NCBI RefSeq assembly: GCF_010093595.1
Contig: NW_022985454.1
Coordinates: 952,202-1,016,201, forward strand
Length of the DNA: 64,000 bases
Origin: Mytilinidion resinicola
Lineage: Eukaryota; Ascomycota; Dothideomycetes; Mytilinidiales; Mytilinidiaceae
Direction of reading: 5' to 3'
Positions 22,341-33,425 of the stretch are shown piece by piece (the first letter of the stretch is position 1; each line of letters opens with the position of its first letter). Below the pieces are notes generated by a model. The model ran no database searches, had not been told where the DNA came from, and saw only the letters and a list, made by a program, of their open reading frames with translations. The position numbers were made by a program, and so were the translations under genes.

Positions 22341-23425
22341 TTACTGCCCCTTCTTGGCGTCTCTCTCCGCCTTGTTCAGTGCTCTCTTCCTGATTGCCAC
22401 ATGCATGCCTCGATTCTGGTCCACAGCGAACCTATTCAAGGTCCCAACAAACGTCGCGAGCGCCCATTGCATCAGACCATGGCTCCAATAAGGAGTGCTT
22501 GTGAAACCAATGCCCTGGGATCCACCGCTACGGCCAATTTTGCTCAGAGCAGCAGCAACGAACTGCTTAGGATTGGGAATGGTGGCTGATGTGCGCCTGA
22601 TCTTCGACATGGCGGTGGTAACGAGGTATGAGGTAACAAGCTGGACCCTCACTCCTGACGGGGCAAGCTCTGAGCCCAAAGCCGTCGACCAGTGCTGCAA
22701 GAATGCTTTGCTGCCAGAGTACGTAGCTAGCAGCGGTGTAGGCAGCACTCCAGCGAACGAAGCCATGGTCAAAATCAGCCCCCTCTTGCGCTGGACCATG
22801 CCTGGAGCAATGAGCTGCGTGACCCGTAGTGTGCCCAAGCAATTGATCATGATGATGTCTGTCATCTCCTTGTGTGGTGTCTCCACAAACGGGACCGGAA
22901 TGGAATGGCTCAACCCAACGTTGTTTATAAGTATAGAGATGTCGAGGCCCTTGACTAGGTGCTTGAGACGGCCGTAATCGATGTCGTCGTTGCGGACAAA
23001 GTCCATGGCCAGAACCTTGGTCTGTATGCCGGCATACTTGGAGGATATTTCGGAGGCGAGGGCATCGAGTTTAGATTGTGTACGTGAGACTAGGATGACG
23101 TTGAAGCCCTTCTTCGCGAGTTGAAGGCTGTATTCTTTGCCAATGCCATCAGACGCGCCGGTGATGAGGGCCCAGGAGCCTTTGGGGCCGAATCTAGACA
23201 GCTAGAACATAATTAGAGAAGAACGGGTAGATCTAGACTGCTGATGCCTACGGAAATACCCGGAAGAACGAACAAGCTCAACAAGACGCGGATGAAGCTG
23301 AGAATAGGCTTGCTGATGGTGTAGAGGCCTGCGCACAAAATTGTGGAGAGTACAACTTTGCCGAAAATAGATTCAGCATCGATATGGATGCCGAGAGAGT
23401 CGACAAACCGTGCTAAGGAATCCAT
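22341..23425 (-). CDS. IFA38: Microsomal very-long-chain 3-ketoacyl-CoA reductase
   Basis: A two-exon model (intron 23202-23251) gives 344 residues. It is the NADPH-dependent reductase of the ER fatty-acid elongase (yeast Ybr159w/Ifa38; human HSD17B12). Seen: an N-terminal membrane helix (about residues 20-55), the Rossmann motif [12 protein letters not shown], a catalytic Tyr/Lys pair in YSGSK, and a C-terminal KKGQ, a dilysine ER-retrieval signal. Length matches the family. The first ATG (23425) is followed by hydrophobic sequence as in orthologues. Confidence 0.93.
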
Positions 23426-23701
23426 GGTGTGTTGTGGGTTTGTTGGGATGTCGGCGATGTGTGGTGATGTTTGCTGACTTTCTAGGAAGCTCGGACCTCT
23501 TCAACGTGTGGGGGGAAAAACGCTTTGCAACTGCATCACAAGACAGGGGAAGCCGATTTCGCTAGGAACTGCCTACGACGAGGGAAGTACCGGGTTTGTA
23601 GAGAACATGATATCCTCTCGTCTTGTCCCTGTTATCAGTCTCTACTTCAAGATTACACTCCTATTGCTTCTTGAACGTTCGCATTCATTGCCAGGTCTAA
23701 C

Positions 23702-24371
23702 ATGTCAGATACCATTGATCAATATCTGTGCTACAAAAGATGCACCAAAGTCGCCCTGAACTGGCTCTGGTGTAACGTCAAAGACACCGATACGTTTCCA
23801 GTACAAGCCTTCGAAACAACGTCCGAGATTGTTGCAGCTGCGAACGGGATTCGCGCATCTCCAAGTAATGTTCCTAGCTATGTGATTGCAGCTCTGCGCG
23901 ATGCCATTAAGCATCGATGGCGGGTGTTCAAAACTTTCGCGTCGGCAAAGGGTGGTTCAAACGTTCGAGAAACGAAGGCTAAGGATGAATGTCACGAGAT
24001 ATTCATCATGCGGTAGGTATCAGCCAACCTTTCGACTTAAGTCTCTTGCTTGTTACAAACGAACGAAAAAGAGCTTAGACTTGCTGCGTCCTCTGGAGGA
24101 CAAGACCATCCCAGATTTGGATCTCGGCAATTTGGATCTTGGCCATTCCTCAATCGACGCCCAATCCAATCGTTTCCGGTCACTCAGTCTTGTCGAAGAG
24201 GAGGCGACGAGTGACGTTACCTCTCACAGTAGTCAAATGGATACCATTCGTGCATCTGCACAGCCTAAGACGCCTGAAGGAAACCAGCAGCCCCTGGCTC
24301 GACAAGATAAAATTTTGGAAGATGATGAATGTAAAGTCAGCCGCGAGTTTGACATTTTAGGCACAAGCTAA
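23702..24371 (+). CDS. DUF6604-like N-terminal protein, probably truncated
   Basis: The frame starts MSDTIDQYLCYKRCTKVALNWL, resembling the YKRxTxxxxxWL opening of fungal DUF6604 proteins. A proposed intron 24013-24073 (GTAGGT...GAG) joins IFIMR to LDLLRPLEDK and keeps frame to a stop at 24371 (202 residues). Full-length relatives are several times longer, and beyond 24371 only short, out-of-frame family-like pieces are seen. This is therefore likely the front end of a decayed gene. The function of DUF6604 is unknown. Confidence 0.5.
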
Positions 24372-24769
24372 AAGCATCGTAGCAGCTCGACACACTCTTA
24401 ACGGCGACAAACACGTACTGGTCAGAGGCAGCAAATGGAAAGATGCCTCTACCTGTAGCAGCTTGGCTATCCACCACCGTGTTTCACGCGTTAGCAAGGC
24501 TGTTCTCGACATAACTCCGTGGCCCCCGATTACGACGTGCTGATGGCGAAATGGTTCAAGCATAGAGAGACTTGGTCATTCTGAATCATTTCAAATATGT
24601 TTCCGAGCGCAGCATTGAGGAAGCGCCCTGCTGGGATGGTATTACCATCTGGTTCCCTCGTAGACTAATCAATCATTGCAGAACTTTGAAAGAGTGTGAA
24701 AAGACCGGCCTCGCTGCTCAAAGCAAGCGAGAATCCCGAATTCTTATTCTAATACCTGTAGCCGTAGCC

Positions 24770-24935
24770 CAGTATTCCCAATCGAGCTCATCGCCGAAAC
24801 CTCCCGCACCCTTACCCTCCTCTTCCCCCGCGGTAACAGAGACTCAAAAAGGGGGTACAACAAGCAAGAGAACCCAGAAGAGCTACACCTTGAGCTATTC
24901 GAATGCGGCTTACCATACCGACAATCCACACTCTA
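24770..24935 (+). pseudogene. Fragment of a fungal C-terminal-TM family protein
   Basis: One frame reads PIELIAETSRTLTLLFPRG...LFECGLPYRQSTL before a stop. This resembles the 'LIAETxRTLxLLFP' segment of a common Pezizomycotina protein that normally continues to WRDRLVxLK and a C-terminal membrane helix. Neither continuation is present, and no start is in frame. It is probably debris of a once longer gene; it could even be the tail region of the preceding DUF6604-like locus. Confidence 0.4.
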
Positions 24936-25254
24936 AATCACGTGTTCGTGCCGCCGAGATCGCGTCAACGCTGCGGAACCTCACTTGCAGATGGGCAAGA
25001 GCTCCTGTGGCAATGCATTATTGACTGAAGTACCAAATCTGGCTCGCCCTGGTCACTACTGGGGAAATATATGCACTCTTCAACGATAAAGGTTACATGT
25101 TTACTGTTGCACCGACTTCGTTTGACTTATTCAAGGCAAACAGTCAAAGCTCTCAACTCTTACCCCTCAATTCCTCTGCGCGTCAAGCCCTGCTCTCCTT
25201 AAAACCAGTTCTAGCCCCTTTGCAACGGTTCAGGCCGCTTTTCATATACACAAC

Positions 25255-26371
25255 ATGGAAGACGTCACCACCATCAAACATCGATTGTCGGCAGTTCGAG
25301 ACGCAATCGTCTCCATTATGAGCATTGGCGGCGCGCCAGGGGCTGCCATTGCCGTCATCCACGAAGGCCAAACAGTATACTCTGATTATCTGGGCTTCCG
25401 CGATATTGCGAACAGTATCCCCGTGGACGAAGAAACAATCTTTCCCTGTGCTTCCATGACCCAGGCAGTGGTTTCCGCCGCTGTAGGAATCTGTCTCGAG
25501 GAAGAAAAGTTCGGTTGGGATACTCCAGTCAAAGACATCTTGCCCAAATTTCACACTCGAGATGAGACGCTCCACCACCAAATGACGCCCGTGGATCTTG
25601 TTTCACATCGTGCTGGAATGCAGTCATCTCTCTGCTGGCTCGGGAACATAAACAACGTGCTCATTGCAAATAAGAACAGCATGAACTTCATCAATGACCT
25701 GCAGAGAGTGAAACAATTCCGTGGAGAGTACCTTTACAACAACTTGGGCTACGAGGCTGCCGCCCATGTCCTCGCGAAGGCAACGAATGGGAATGGGAAG
25801 ACGTTTTGCACTCTAAGATTTTCGAGCCACTAGGTATGACAAGGACCGGAACGCATGCGAATTTCAACGATGGAGACAACGTTTCAAAAGGCTACTGTGT
25901 GCTAGACGATAGGAACTTTGTAGGAGTGGCCCCAATGCTGTCAGGAGACGATACTGTAGGAGGCCCCGGTTCCGCCAAGCGCAGCTGCATCAAAGACCTC
26001 GTAAAGTTGTATACGGTATTCCTAGACGCTGGAGCAGACCAGTTCGCTACGGGGCTGACAGCCACGCCAGGATCGCCATTGAATCAACTTCCGCGCCTAT
26101 GGTTGGCGAACATCTCTATGAACCCCATCTCGCGGCACGAAACATCATATGCCGTGGGTTGAGCATGAGTTCAGACCCCAGGACCCTGGGAGCCATTGGC
26201 TTGAACCCAGATCTTCTCTCGCCAAAGCCTGTGCCACACGTTGCTCGTAAGCACCCATCGGAGCTAATTCTCTACCATAAAGGTAGCATGCCAGGCAACT
26301 TGGCCGCCATCAATCTCGTTCCTCGTACCCGTAACACTAGTCATTTCACTTCGAGTCGCAGAATCCGCTAG
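25255..26371 (+). pseudogene. Serine beta-lactamase-like hydrolase, frameshifted
   Basis: Three overlapping frames together cover a fungal beta-lactamase/transpeptidase-like serine hydrolase. They begin MEDVTTIKHRLSAVRD and pass through APGAAIAVIHEG, a motif-1 region CASMTQA, MTPVDLVSHRAGM and YLYNNLGYE (the Tyr-x-Asn motif). The order continues with FEPLGMTRTG, GGPGSAKR, HETSYAVG, LGAIGLNP and LYHKGSMPG. One base is missing near 25785-25794 (GNG to WEDVL) and one near 26155 (YAVG to LSMSS). Motif 1 reads SMTQ, so the Lys of SxxK is also lost. Three independent lesions argue for a true pseudogene. Repeat copy 1 begins at its 3' end. Confidence 0.88.
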
Positions 26372-26690
26372 CAGTCTCCATCGGCCAAGATTTCACCGCC
26401 CGCTAAGTTTCTAAATTATGTGAAATAAAAAAAATGAACGGTTAGAGCGCGGTTCGAACCTGGTCCTCCATGAGGGCAAAAAAAAAACCAAAAAAACACA
26501 ACGCAGGATAATAATACACTTTTGGTAACTTGTCACGCTGGAAGGGTATGACAATTGTCAAGCCTTCGCCACTAGGCTAAGGGGTATGAACGTGTCAAGC
26601 TTCCATTGTGATTTCGTTGAAGGGCAGCCAAAATTAAACAAAATATATACCTCTAAAGTAAGTCAATTTTCTTGTTTGCTCGCTCCCCAC
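26371..26690 (-). repeat. tRNA-related SINE-like repeat, copy 1
   Basis: On the minus strand an A-box-like TTAGCCTAGTGGCGAAGG (26563-26580) is followed 110 bp later by a perfect B-box core GGTTCGAACC (26451-26460). A T8 run (26427-26434) then follows, a Pol III terminator. A GCC/GGC D-stem can be drawn, but acceptor and T stems do not pair. It is therefore a tRNA-derived element rather than a functional tRNA. An internal poly-A tract and the TGACAATTGTCA palindrome lie between the boxes. Confidence 0.75.
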
Positions 26691-26746
26691 ATCCCTTCAC
26701 TAGATCCATCTCTTACGTTTTTGCATCCCACAGATTGTCTCCGCCA

Positions 26747-27080
26747 GCAGTCTCCATCGGCCAAGATTTCACCGCCCGCTAAGTTTCTAAATTATGTGAA
26801 ATAAAAAAAGAAATGAACAGTTAGAGCGCGGTTCGAACCTGGTCCTCCACAAGGGCAAAAAAAAAACAAAAAAAAAAAAACAAAAAAAACACAACGCAGG
26901 ATAATAATACACTTTTGGTGACTTGTCACGCTGGAAGGGTATGACAATTGTCAAGCCTTCGCCACTAGGCCAAGGGGTATGAACGTGTCAAGCTTCCATT
27001 GTGATTTCGTCGAAGGGCAGCCAAAGTTAAACAAAATATATACCCCAAAGCGAGTCAGATTCGGCGTTTTGCTCGCACTT
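26747..27080 (-). repeat. tRNA-related SINE-like repeat, copy 2
   Basis: This is a head-to-tail copy of the repeat at 26371-26690, offset 376 bp. The A box, B box, T-run and palindrome are kept with scattered substitutions and a longer internal A-tract. Confidence 0.78.
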
Positions 27081-27297
27081 TCACCACGCCCCGCAATCAC
27101 ACCTTCTTTTCTATGTCAAGCATCTAGATAGCTTTTCACTAAATTTAGGCAGAGCCAATATAACTATCGGTCACTACCGATTTTACTATTTCCGCCTAAC
27201 GTCACGTGTTACTATCAACGATACTGTGTTTGGGATTTTCGTCTAGCCAGTCGGGTGCATCTCAGTCTTTCCCATTGACGCTTTCACCTCTGCCAGG

Positions 27298-27378
27298 TAT
27301 ATAATCTCTCACCCTCGCGCTTTTCTCCTTTTTTCCTTTCATAGACGTCTCGCAAGGAAACAGGAGCGGGATCAACAC
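27298..27378 (+). repeat. TATA-hairpin element, copy E9 (plus strand)
   Basis: GTATATAATCTCTCACCC, a pyrimidine-rich leader, TTTCATAGACGTCTCGCAAGG, AAACAGG and GGGATCAACA: the same order as copies E1-E8 but on the plus strand and away from the clusters. Downstream sequence contains two GGTGTTCA strings like the ~60-bp minisatellite core. Confidence 0.65.
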
Positions 27379-28089
27379 ACGACCAACCAGAAAATCATGG
27401 AGTGGCATCAACTAACGTTGTTGCACTCTCTATATGTTGGCTCGGAGCTCTTGGGGTTTAACAGGAACACCAAAAACCTGATGGCTGTGTCCGGGTGGTG
27501 TTCAGAAAGTGGGAATTCGTCCGAGCTATGGTGTCTGGCGGTGTTCAAACTGCGCTGGGGAGCTCGTTGATGGATTTGGGCGCTGGAACTTAGCCTGATG
27601 TTCATCTTTTTTTTAGGTGATGGTGTCTGTGTATGAAGGGCGATGGCGGTAGGTATAAGGGAAGGGAGACGATACCGACAGGTAGGGCAAAGAGAATATG
27701 ACATTTAGTGCTGGTTGAAGTTGTTAAGGATCCGTAGATGAGATTATTCTGATCACTATCCAACAGTGAGTAGATAGATGCAAGATTCGAACCATTCTTA
27801 AGATGTCTCTAGATGCGAGTAGTGTTTTGAGCCCACTCCAAATGCTTGTCAACGCTTTTCCCGTCCCTCCTGTTTTGAGAAGCAAGGTGAATAAGAAACA
27901 TTCATAAATTCATCCTCAACGCCCGAACCGAAATCGATACCTGAGTTGTGAACTAAGACGCCAAACGCCACATATCCCTTTCTTACAAGTCCTTTTTTGT
28001 GCCACATTTTCAAAGTTGCAGCCAACGATGGTATGTACGAGGTAGGGAGCTCGACTGCACGCTCCACTACTCTGTGAAACTAAGACGAC
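27379..28089. other. Element body and intergenic, no gene supported
   Basis: A plus-strand frame from the ATG at 27397 runs about 60 codons and includes GGTGTTC strings, but has no recognisable domain. The rest is unremarkable. Confidence 0.45.
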
Positions 28090-29627
28090 TTACGACTTGC
28101 TCGAGCTTGCCACCGTCTCCTCGGACTCGGATGGCGGATCGGCGTTGATAGCATGGAAGCCGTTCGGAAAGACGTTTACAGCGCCTGCTTGGACGAGCTA
28201 CCATACAAATCAGTAACCCATCCAAATCGTCGTTGGAAGAAACTGTAACTCACCGCGCGGCTCAAATCATCCAACAGATCCTCAACATCCTCAATCCCCA
28301 CGCACAACCGAATGATATCCTCAGGCAGCGCCCTCTCTGCCCTCGTCTTCGCATCAATGCTGGCATGGCTCATGCGACACGGCATGCTGATCAAGCTGTT
28401 TACACATCCAAAACTCACGCTGATCGCCCATAGCTTTGCGCTCTCGACAATACGCTCGCTGACATTGACGTCGCCTGTTTCGAAAGACAAAACTGCGCCT
28501 GCGCCCCGCGCCATGCTCCAGTGCAGGTCATACTGTGGGTGGGACCGTAACCCGGGGTACCGTACTTTGAAGCCATGGGACTCGAGGAAGACTGCAATGC
28601 GTTGCGCGTTCGATTGTTGCTTCTCCATGCGCACGCCGAGGGTTTTAACTCCGCGAAGAAGCAGCCAGGAGTCAAAGGGGGAGAGCCCGACGCCGGACGC
28701 GTTGATAGTAAAGTAGAGTTTCTCGCCCAACGCGGGATCGTTCACTGCGAGCACGCCAGCCATCAGGTCGTGGTGGCCGGAGAGGTACTTGGTGCCGCTC
28801 TCGTAGACGATATCCGCGCCCAGATCAAGCGGGTTCTGTAGGAGCGGCGAAAGCATAGTATTATCCACGGCCACGATGGCTGACGGGTTCGCGGCGTGTG
28901 TTATGCTTGATACTCGCGGGATATCGGCGATTTTGATGAGGGGGTTGGTGGGGCTTTCAAGGAGGACCATGGCGGTCTTGGGGGAGAGGACTTTGCGGAC
29001 GGCCTCTGGGTCGGTAGTGTCGACATGGTGGACAATGATGCCGCCGTTGGTCGCGAGGTACTTCAGCAGGCGGTTTGTACCGCCGTAGAGGTCGTCTCCA
29101 GTCACGACCTCGTCGCCCGGGCGGAGTAGGCGGGTTATTACGTCCAATGCGCCCATGCCGGAGGAGACGACGAGAGCGCGCGAGGCGTTCATGATTTTAG
29201 CTAGGTGTCGTTCGAGATGGGTGCGCGTGGGATTGCCAGAGCGCGTGTAGTCATACTCTCCGCCTCCGCCGGTGGCCGATTCCTGTTTGAAGGTTGCGGA
29301 CTATGGTGTTGAGTTAGCATCGTTCACTGGGATAGAGCGTCCTCGGCTTCCGCAAAGGACTTCGGTATGCGACCTCGAAGTCTAGAGGGCCTGAAATTGT
29401 ATGTGTACCTGATATATGGGCACGCTAGAAGCATTGTACTGGTCGGTGCTCTCGGTGTAGACCAACTCGGTCGCCAGAGCGTACTTCCGACCATTCCGTG
29501 GACTCGAAGGCGCTGGGCTGGGCGGTAGGTCGTGTCCGTCGAGATCCAGGCCGCGGAAGGCCTTGCCTACGCTATTGACTTTGTCCTTGAAGCTGTCCGG
29601 GGGTGGTGACGACGAGCCGGACGACAT
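28090..29627 (-). CDS. STR3: Cystathionine beta-lyase
   Basis: A three-exon model (introns 28198-28253 and 29301-29408) gives 457 residues. It is a PLP enzyme of the Cys/Met-metabolism family that cleaves cystathionine to homocysteine, pyruvate and ammonia. Seen: YTRSGNPTR, SSGMGALDVI, DDLYGGTNRL, LESPTNPL, VAVDNTMLSPLLQNPL and the PLP-binding Lys in YESGTKYLSGHHD. The ESGTKYLSGHHDLMAG form is typical of fungal cystathionine beta-lyases (STR3/metG) rather than the gamma-lyase or O-acetylhomoserine sulfhydrylase branches. That subfamily call is by eye. A Ser/Pro-rich N-terminal extension of about 45 residues precedes the catalytic domain. Confidence 0.9.
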
Positions 29628-30459
29628 GGCAGGCGATGGATGGGATGGGTATCGTGAGGGGACCGAGGGAGGGGCAATTCCTTTGTGGGGCCGCGGGAGG
29701 AGTGGATTATGGAGGAGCAGGCCGGATTGCGGGCGGAGGGAGGAAGATGTAAGAAATCTGAGGCAGTCCGGGGCAAAGACGCAGGTACATGGCTAAAAGG
29801 CGGAAGTCTAGTCGTTGAGTCTCGCTGGAGAGTCACCGCTCCGATTGCGCCATTCTCGCTGGTGGCACGAGAGCCATCATGCATCAAACCCCGAGAACAC
29901 CCCGCCTGCCCGAGCGTTAAGCAGCACGAAACATTGCCCATGACACTCAAAACAACACTTGTTTTTGACTACGACGAGAAAACACACAACGCCAATTTCA
30001 AAGCCCTCTCTCCTTCCAGACCGCTGTACTTCCAGTGTTGTATCTCACTTGCGACCTAGATGAGCCGTCCGAGACTGGCATTCGCATTTTTTACATGCAG
30101 TCAGAAAAAGTAACAACCCAAGACACTCGAATGTCTATGCGGACAGCGAGGCATTTTCAAGACGCCTCATTAATACTGAATGCATCACCACACGAGTACC
30201 TCAATGGGCCGAAGAAACCCCCACATGGAATTTTGCTACCTAGAGCCAAGGGTATTGAGAGTCAAAACCATCCATCAACAAAAAATGCGTGCCTGCTTGC
30301 TCCCCGTGATAGTTGTGCCCAAACGCCCGGCCGCTAAATCATAACCTCGTAATAACGAGAACTAGAATGGAGACGGCGGAATAAAAGACGAAGAAGTACA
30401 GGTGGCACCAATGTTACGCTCATCCTCATCCAATCTGTCCCTATACGTGCAAGAAGCCC
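29628..30459. other. Intergenic, upstream of cystathionine beta-lyase
   Basis: No gene is recognised. Frames in 29685-30337 lack domains and splice support. The region is the likely lyase promoter and the 3' flank of the next gene. Confidence 0.5.
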
Positions 30460-32720
30460 CTATCGCGGCACAATAGCCGGGAACAGCTTCCGTTCCCGCA
30501 GGTTGATGTTGAATTCGAAGATGCCGTCTTCTGTGCCTGCATACAGCTTGCGTCCATCCTGGCTCATGGCGAGCCCTGCAGTCCTCACGCCGTTGTGTGG
30601 GTCGCTGCGTGGGTCGTGCGCGCCAGCCGTCTGCCGTCGCGGTCCTTGTCGCATCATGGCGATCTCGTAGTCACTGCCTGGGTGCTCTCGCAGGCTTCTT
30701 ATACGATCCCGAGCGGCTTGCAGTTGGCGTATGCGGTGCACCTGACTTGTGAGTGCTGCTGGTGAATCCACTGGTGCTCGGGGCGGCAGCGATTCGGGCA
30801 AGGAGCTTCGCGCCATGGCAGCCTCTATCGTTCGCCACGGGTCACTGGATGAGGACTCCGAGGAATCAGCGCGCCTTGCGTGTGGTGGGATTGGGTTCGG
30901 CGACCGTGATGTTGGTGTGCCCGTCAGGCTATCAGTGCTGCCGCTGTTGGCAGCGCTGGAGCGGCCACCGGAGAGAACGACAGACGCTTGTCGCCGTGGT
31001 TGGTACGATGCCCGTTCTGGGTCTAGAGCTCGCTCTCGGAGCAGACTACGCACACGAACATAGTCTGTGAAGTCCCCTCTGCCATGTGACGATGCATTCT
31101 GGCCTGCACCATTTCTCTCGCTGCGTTCGGACGACGAATTGTTGAAGGCCGTCCTGAATAATCCTAGATCACTAGTATTCGGGTAGCGGATGCTGCGTGG
31201 TGTTGCACCTCTTTCGCGGGGTTCGTCCCTCTGTCGCGTCATGATCGCATCCAGAACCTGGCGTTCGTCCGGGGTCAGTCCGTGAGGATCATTGTCAGAT
31301 TCCACCACTCCAAGCTGGCGATGTAGCCTTCGCCGGTCCGCTGCTGCCTCGAGGTAATCCGTCGCATAGTTTGATGCTGCCGAGTTGCCTTCAGAGTCCA
31401 AAGCGCGACGATACCTACGAATGAAATCCGCCTCCTCACTGATATCCCGTAGCTCCGACTGGGTCTGCTGTACTTCGGGTTGCATGTCAATGTCGAAGTC
31501 CGCGATGTCGATTTTCTCCAAATCATCTTCCATTGGATCCAAGGCGAGTACCTGCTTAACGCTAAGTCCACTGCGGATATCCGCGACGCACACTCTCGCT
31601 TGGTCCTCGCTCCATACGAGGAGATCCCAAGGTTGAGGGGAGAAGAGCATGGTCCGCACGGCACCCGGGCCAGCCACGGAGTCGGGTCGCGAAGATTTAA
31701 CAATCTGCACGACGGCATCCTCGGCATAATCGCACTCGTTTAGTAACTCAGTGTCGAAGACTGTGATGTACCCACATTCAGAACCTACCGCGCAGAGCGC
31801 CCCTGAGGGTGACCAGGCTGTGGTGAAGTATCCTGCGACGACAGAGCCTGGTGGCACATACAACTGCGCCTCGGCAAAGTTTGACCATTGTGCGGGCAGT
31901 AGCTGGGACCGGCCTTCGGGTGTTTTCAATATGCTCGGTCGCGATCTTTGGAAGAAGAAGACCTGCTGGTAGTCCCCTACAGCAATCAGGAATTGTCCAT
32001 CGGGAGATATGGTGGCGTGGTTCATAGCAAACGGCAGCTTCAACTCCGCGACCTCTACACTTTGCGTCAAAGAGTAGATGCGCACAGTCTTGTCGTTGCT
32101 GGTGAGAACTGCTACCACCTCATCCTCCTCTTCGCCTTCGCCGGGCAGCTTGTGTATTGAGATTGAATTTACAATCTCCGAGCCAATCCTTTCGACCCGA
32201 ATAGAACTCGCTGAGCGTAAAGTAGGCGGCGGCGGTAGAGCGGTGCGATTGGGGAGATCTAGGGGCAAAAGCGCATCGACGTCGGCGGGGTTTGGCGGGG
32301 GGTAGGCTTCTACCTTGATGGCGGCAAAACAACCATCTTCGGCGCCTCCCACGCAGACCCAGCCATATCCGGCAGCGGTACACCTGGCATCGAAGGTCAG
32401 AGTAGCTATGTGGGCTTGTGTCTTTGTGACGGTGTTGAGGCAGTAGACGTCCTGGCCGTTCGCGTAGTAGATGAGGTCCTGCTCCGGGGAGCTGATGAAG
32501 TGCCGCAGTTGGTAGTGTCTGGGCCCAGTCAGTACAATCGCGTGAATGAGCAGTGAGAGGGACACTGACGAAAGGGGTATGGAGAGCGGATAGAAGGCCT
32601 TGGAAGGCAGGACGAAGGTGTCAGTGTCGCGGCACCTGCGGACATTAGCATGCGCCATTTGGGCCATGTTCCTTGGGTTCGAGGCTGGGATGCAACATAC
32701 AGAAAGTCGTCAACGGCCAT
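30460..32720 (-). CDS. WD40-like protein with DUF2415 segment
   Basis: A three-exon model gives 714 residues: a 20-nt first exon MAVDDFL (32701-32720), intron 32636-32700 (GTATGT...CTAATG...CAG), and intron 32519-32569 that happens to stay in frame. Seen: beta-propeller-like blades (about residues 40-330: RHFISSPEQDLIYYANGQDV, TSNDKTVRIYSL, AWSPSGALCAVGSECG) and PWDLLVWSEDQARVCVADIRSG, the hallmark of DUF2415. A long disordered Ser/Arg-rich region and a last blade near the C terminus follow. The family is conserved in ascomycetes without an assigned role. If the mini-exon is wrong, translation would begin at 32667 (MAQMAHANV). Confidence 0.85.
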
Positions 32721-33425
32721 TCTGTGTATCAGTTCGGGGTGCACAGCATGGCCTGGTGGGCTCAGAGAAGGAGGGGGCCCAGGACAACAGTCGAATGCGC
32801 GCGGCGCCAAAGTACGTCACAGCGTTGAGGCACGGGTGGAAGTGAGAAGGTATTGGAATTGTCCAGAGCGGCGTGCTCTCTGGGAAGTAGATATATCAGA
32901 CGGAAACCCCGTGAGACAGGCGTTCGGTGGTGGAGCGGGCCAGGCGGCTGCGTTGTACTCGGCTTTATGGACTGGAGGTGACTGCTCCTCTTGCGAGCTC
33001 TCCATTTGCTTCACGCCATTTGTCGATCACGACTTCACTGCACGTGAGCCAGAAGCAAGCAACCAGAGACGAGACGAAATCCGTAGCGCTGACCACGAAG
33101 GCTCCGCGCAAACGCCGGCTTGACGGCAGCAAACAACAGCGGACACGACGAGCCGTGTTCGCAGCCTGTCGTGCCTGTCTCCCTCCATCTCTCCCGCACT
33201 TCGGCACCTTCGACTTCGGCAACTCGGCCTGCGCGCTCGCTGCACGTGACCTATCCGCACAGACCACACATCTAGAAATTTCCTTCCTTTGCCATCTCCT
33301 AGAGCTCTCCCGAGTCTCCATCCCAACTTCATCCACCACACTCGCCCATCAATTCTCCCCACCCTGCCCCTCCCCAGTTGCTCAGAGTCTACCCTTAGCG
33401 GCGCCTGTAATATTCTACCCACATC
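32721..33425. promoter_or_regulatory. Divergent promoter region of DUF2415 gene and mtHsp70
   Basis: The 705-bp region separates two divergent starts. AGAAATTTCC at 33274-33283 contains GAA-xx-TTC, a minimal heat-shock element, 143 bp before the Hsp70 ATG. TTCC repeats extend it on one side only. Confidence 0.45.

Noticed and set aside
24572..25024. Plus-strand frame of 150 codons
   Set aside because: It overlaps in another frame the better family match LIAETxRTLxLLFP and has no domain of its own.
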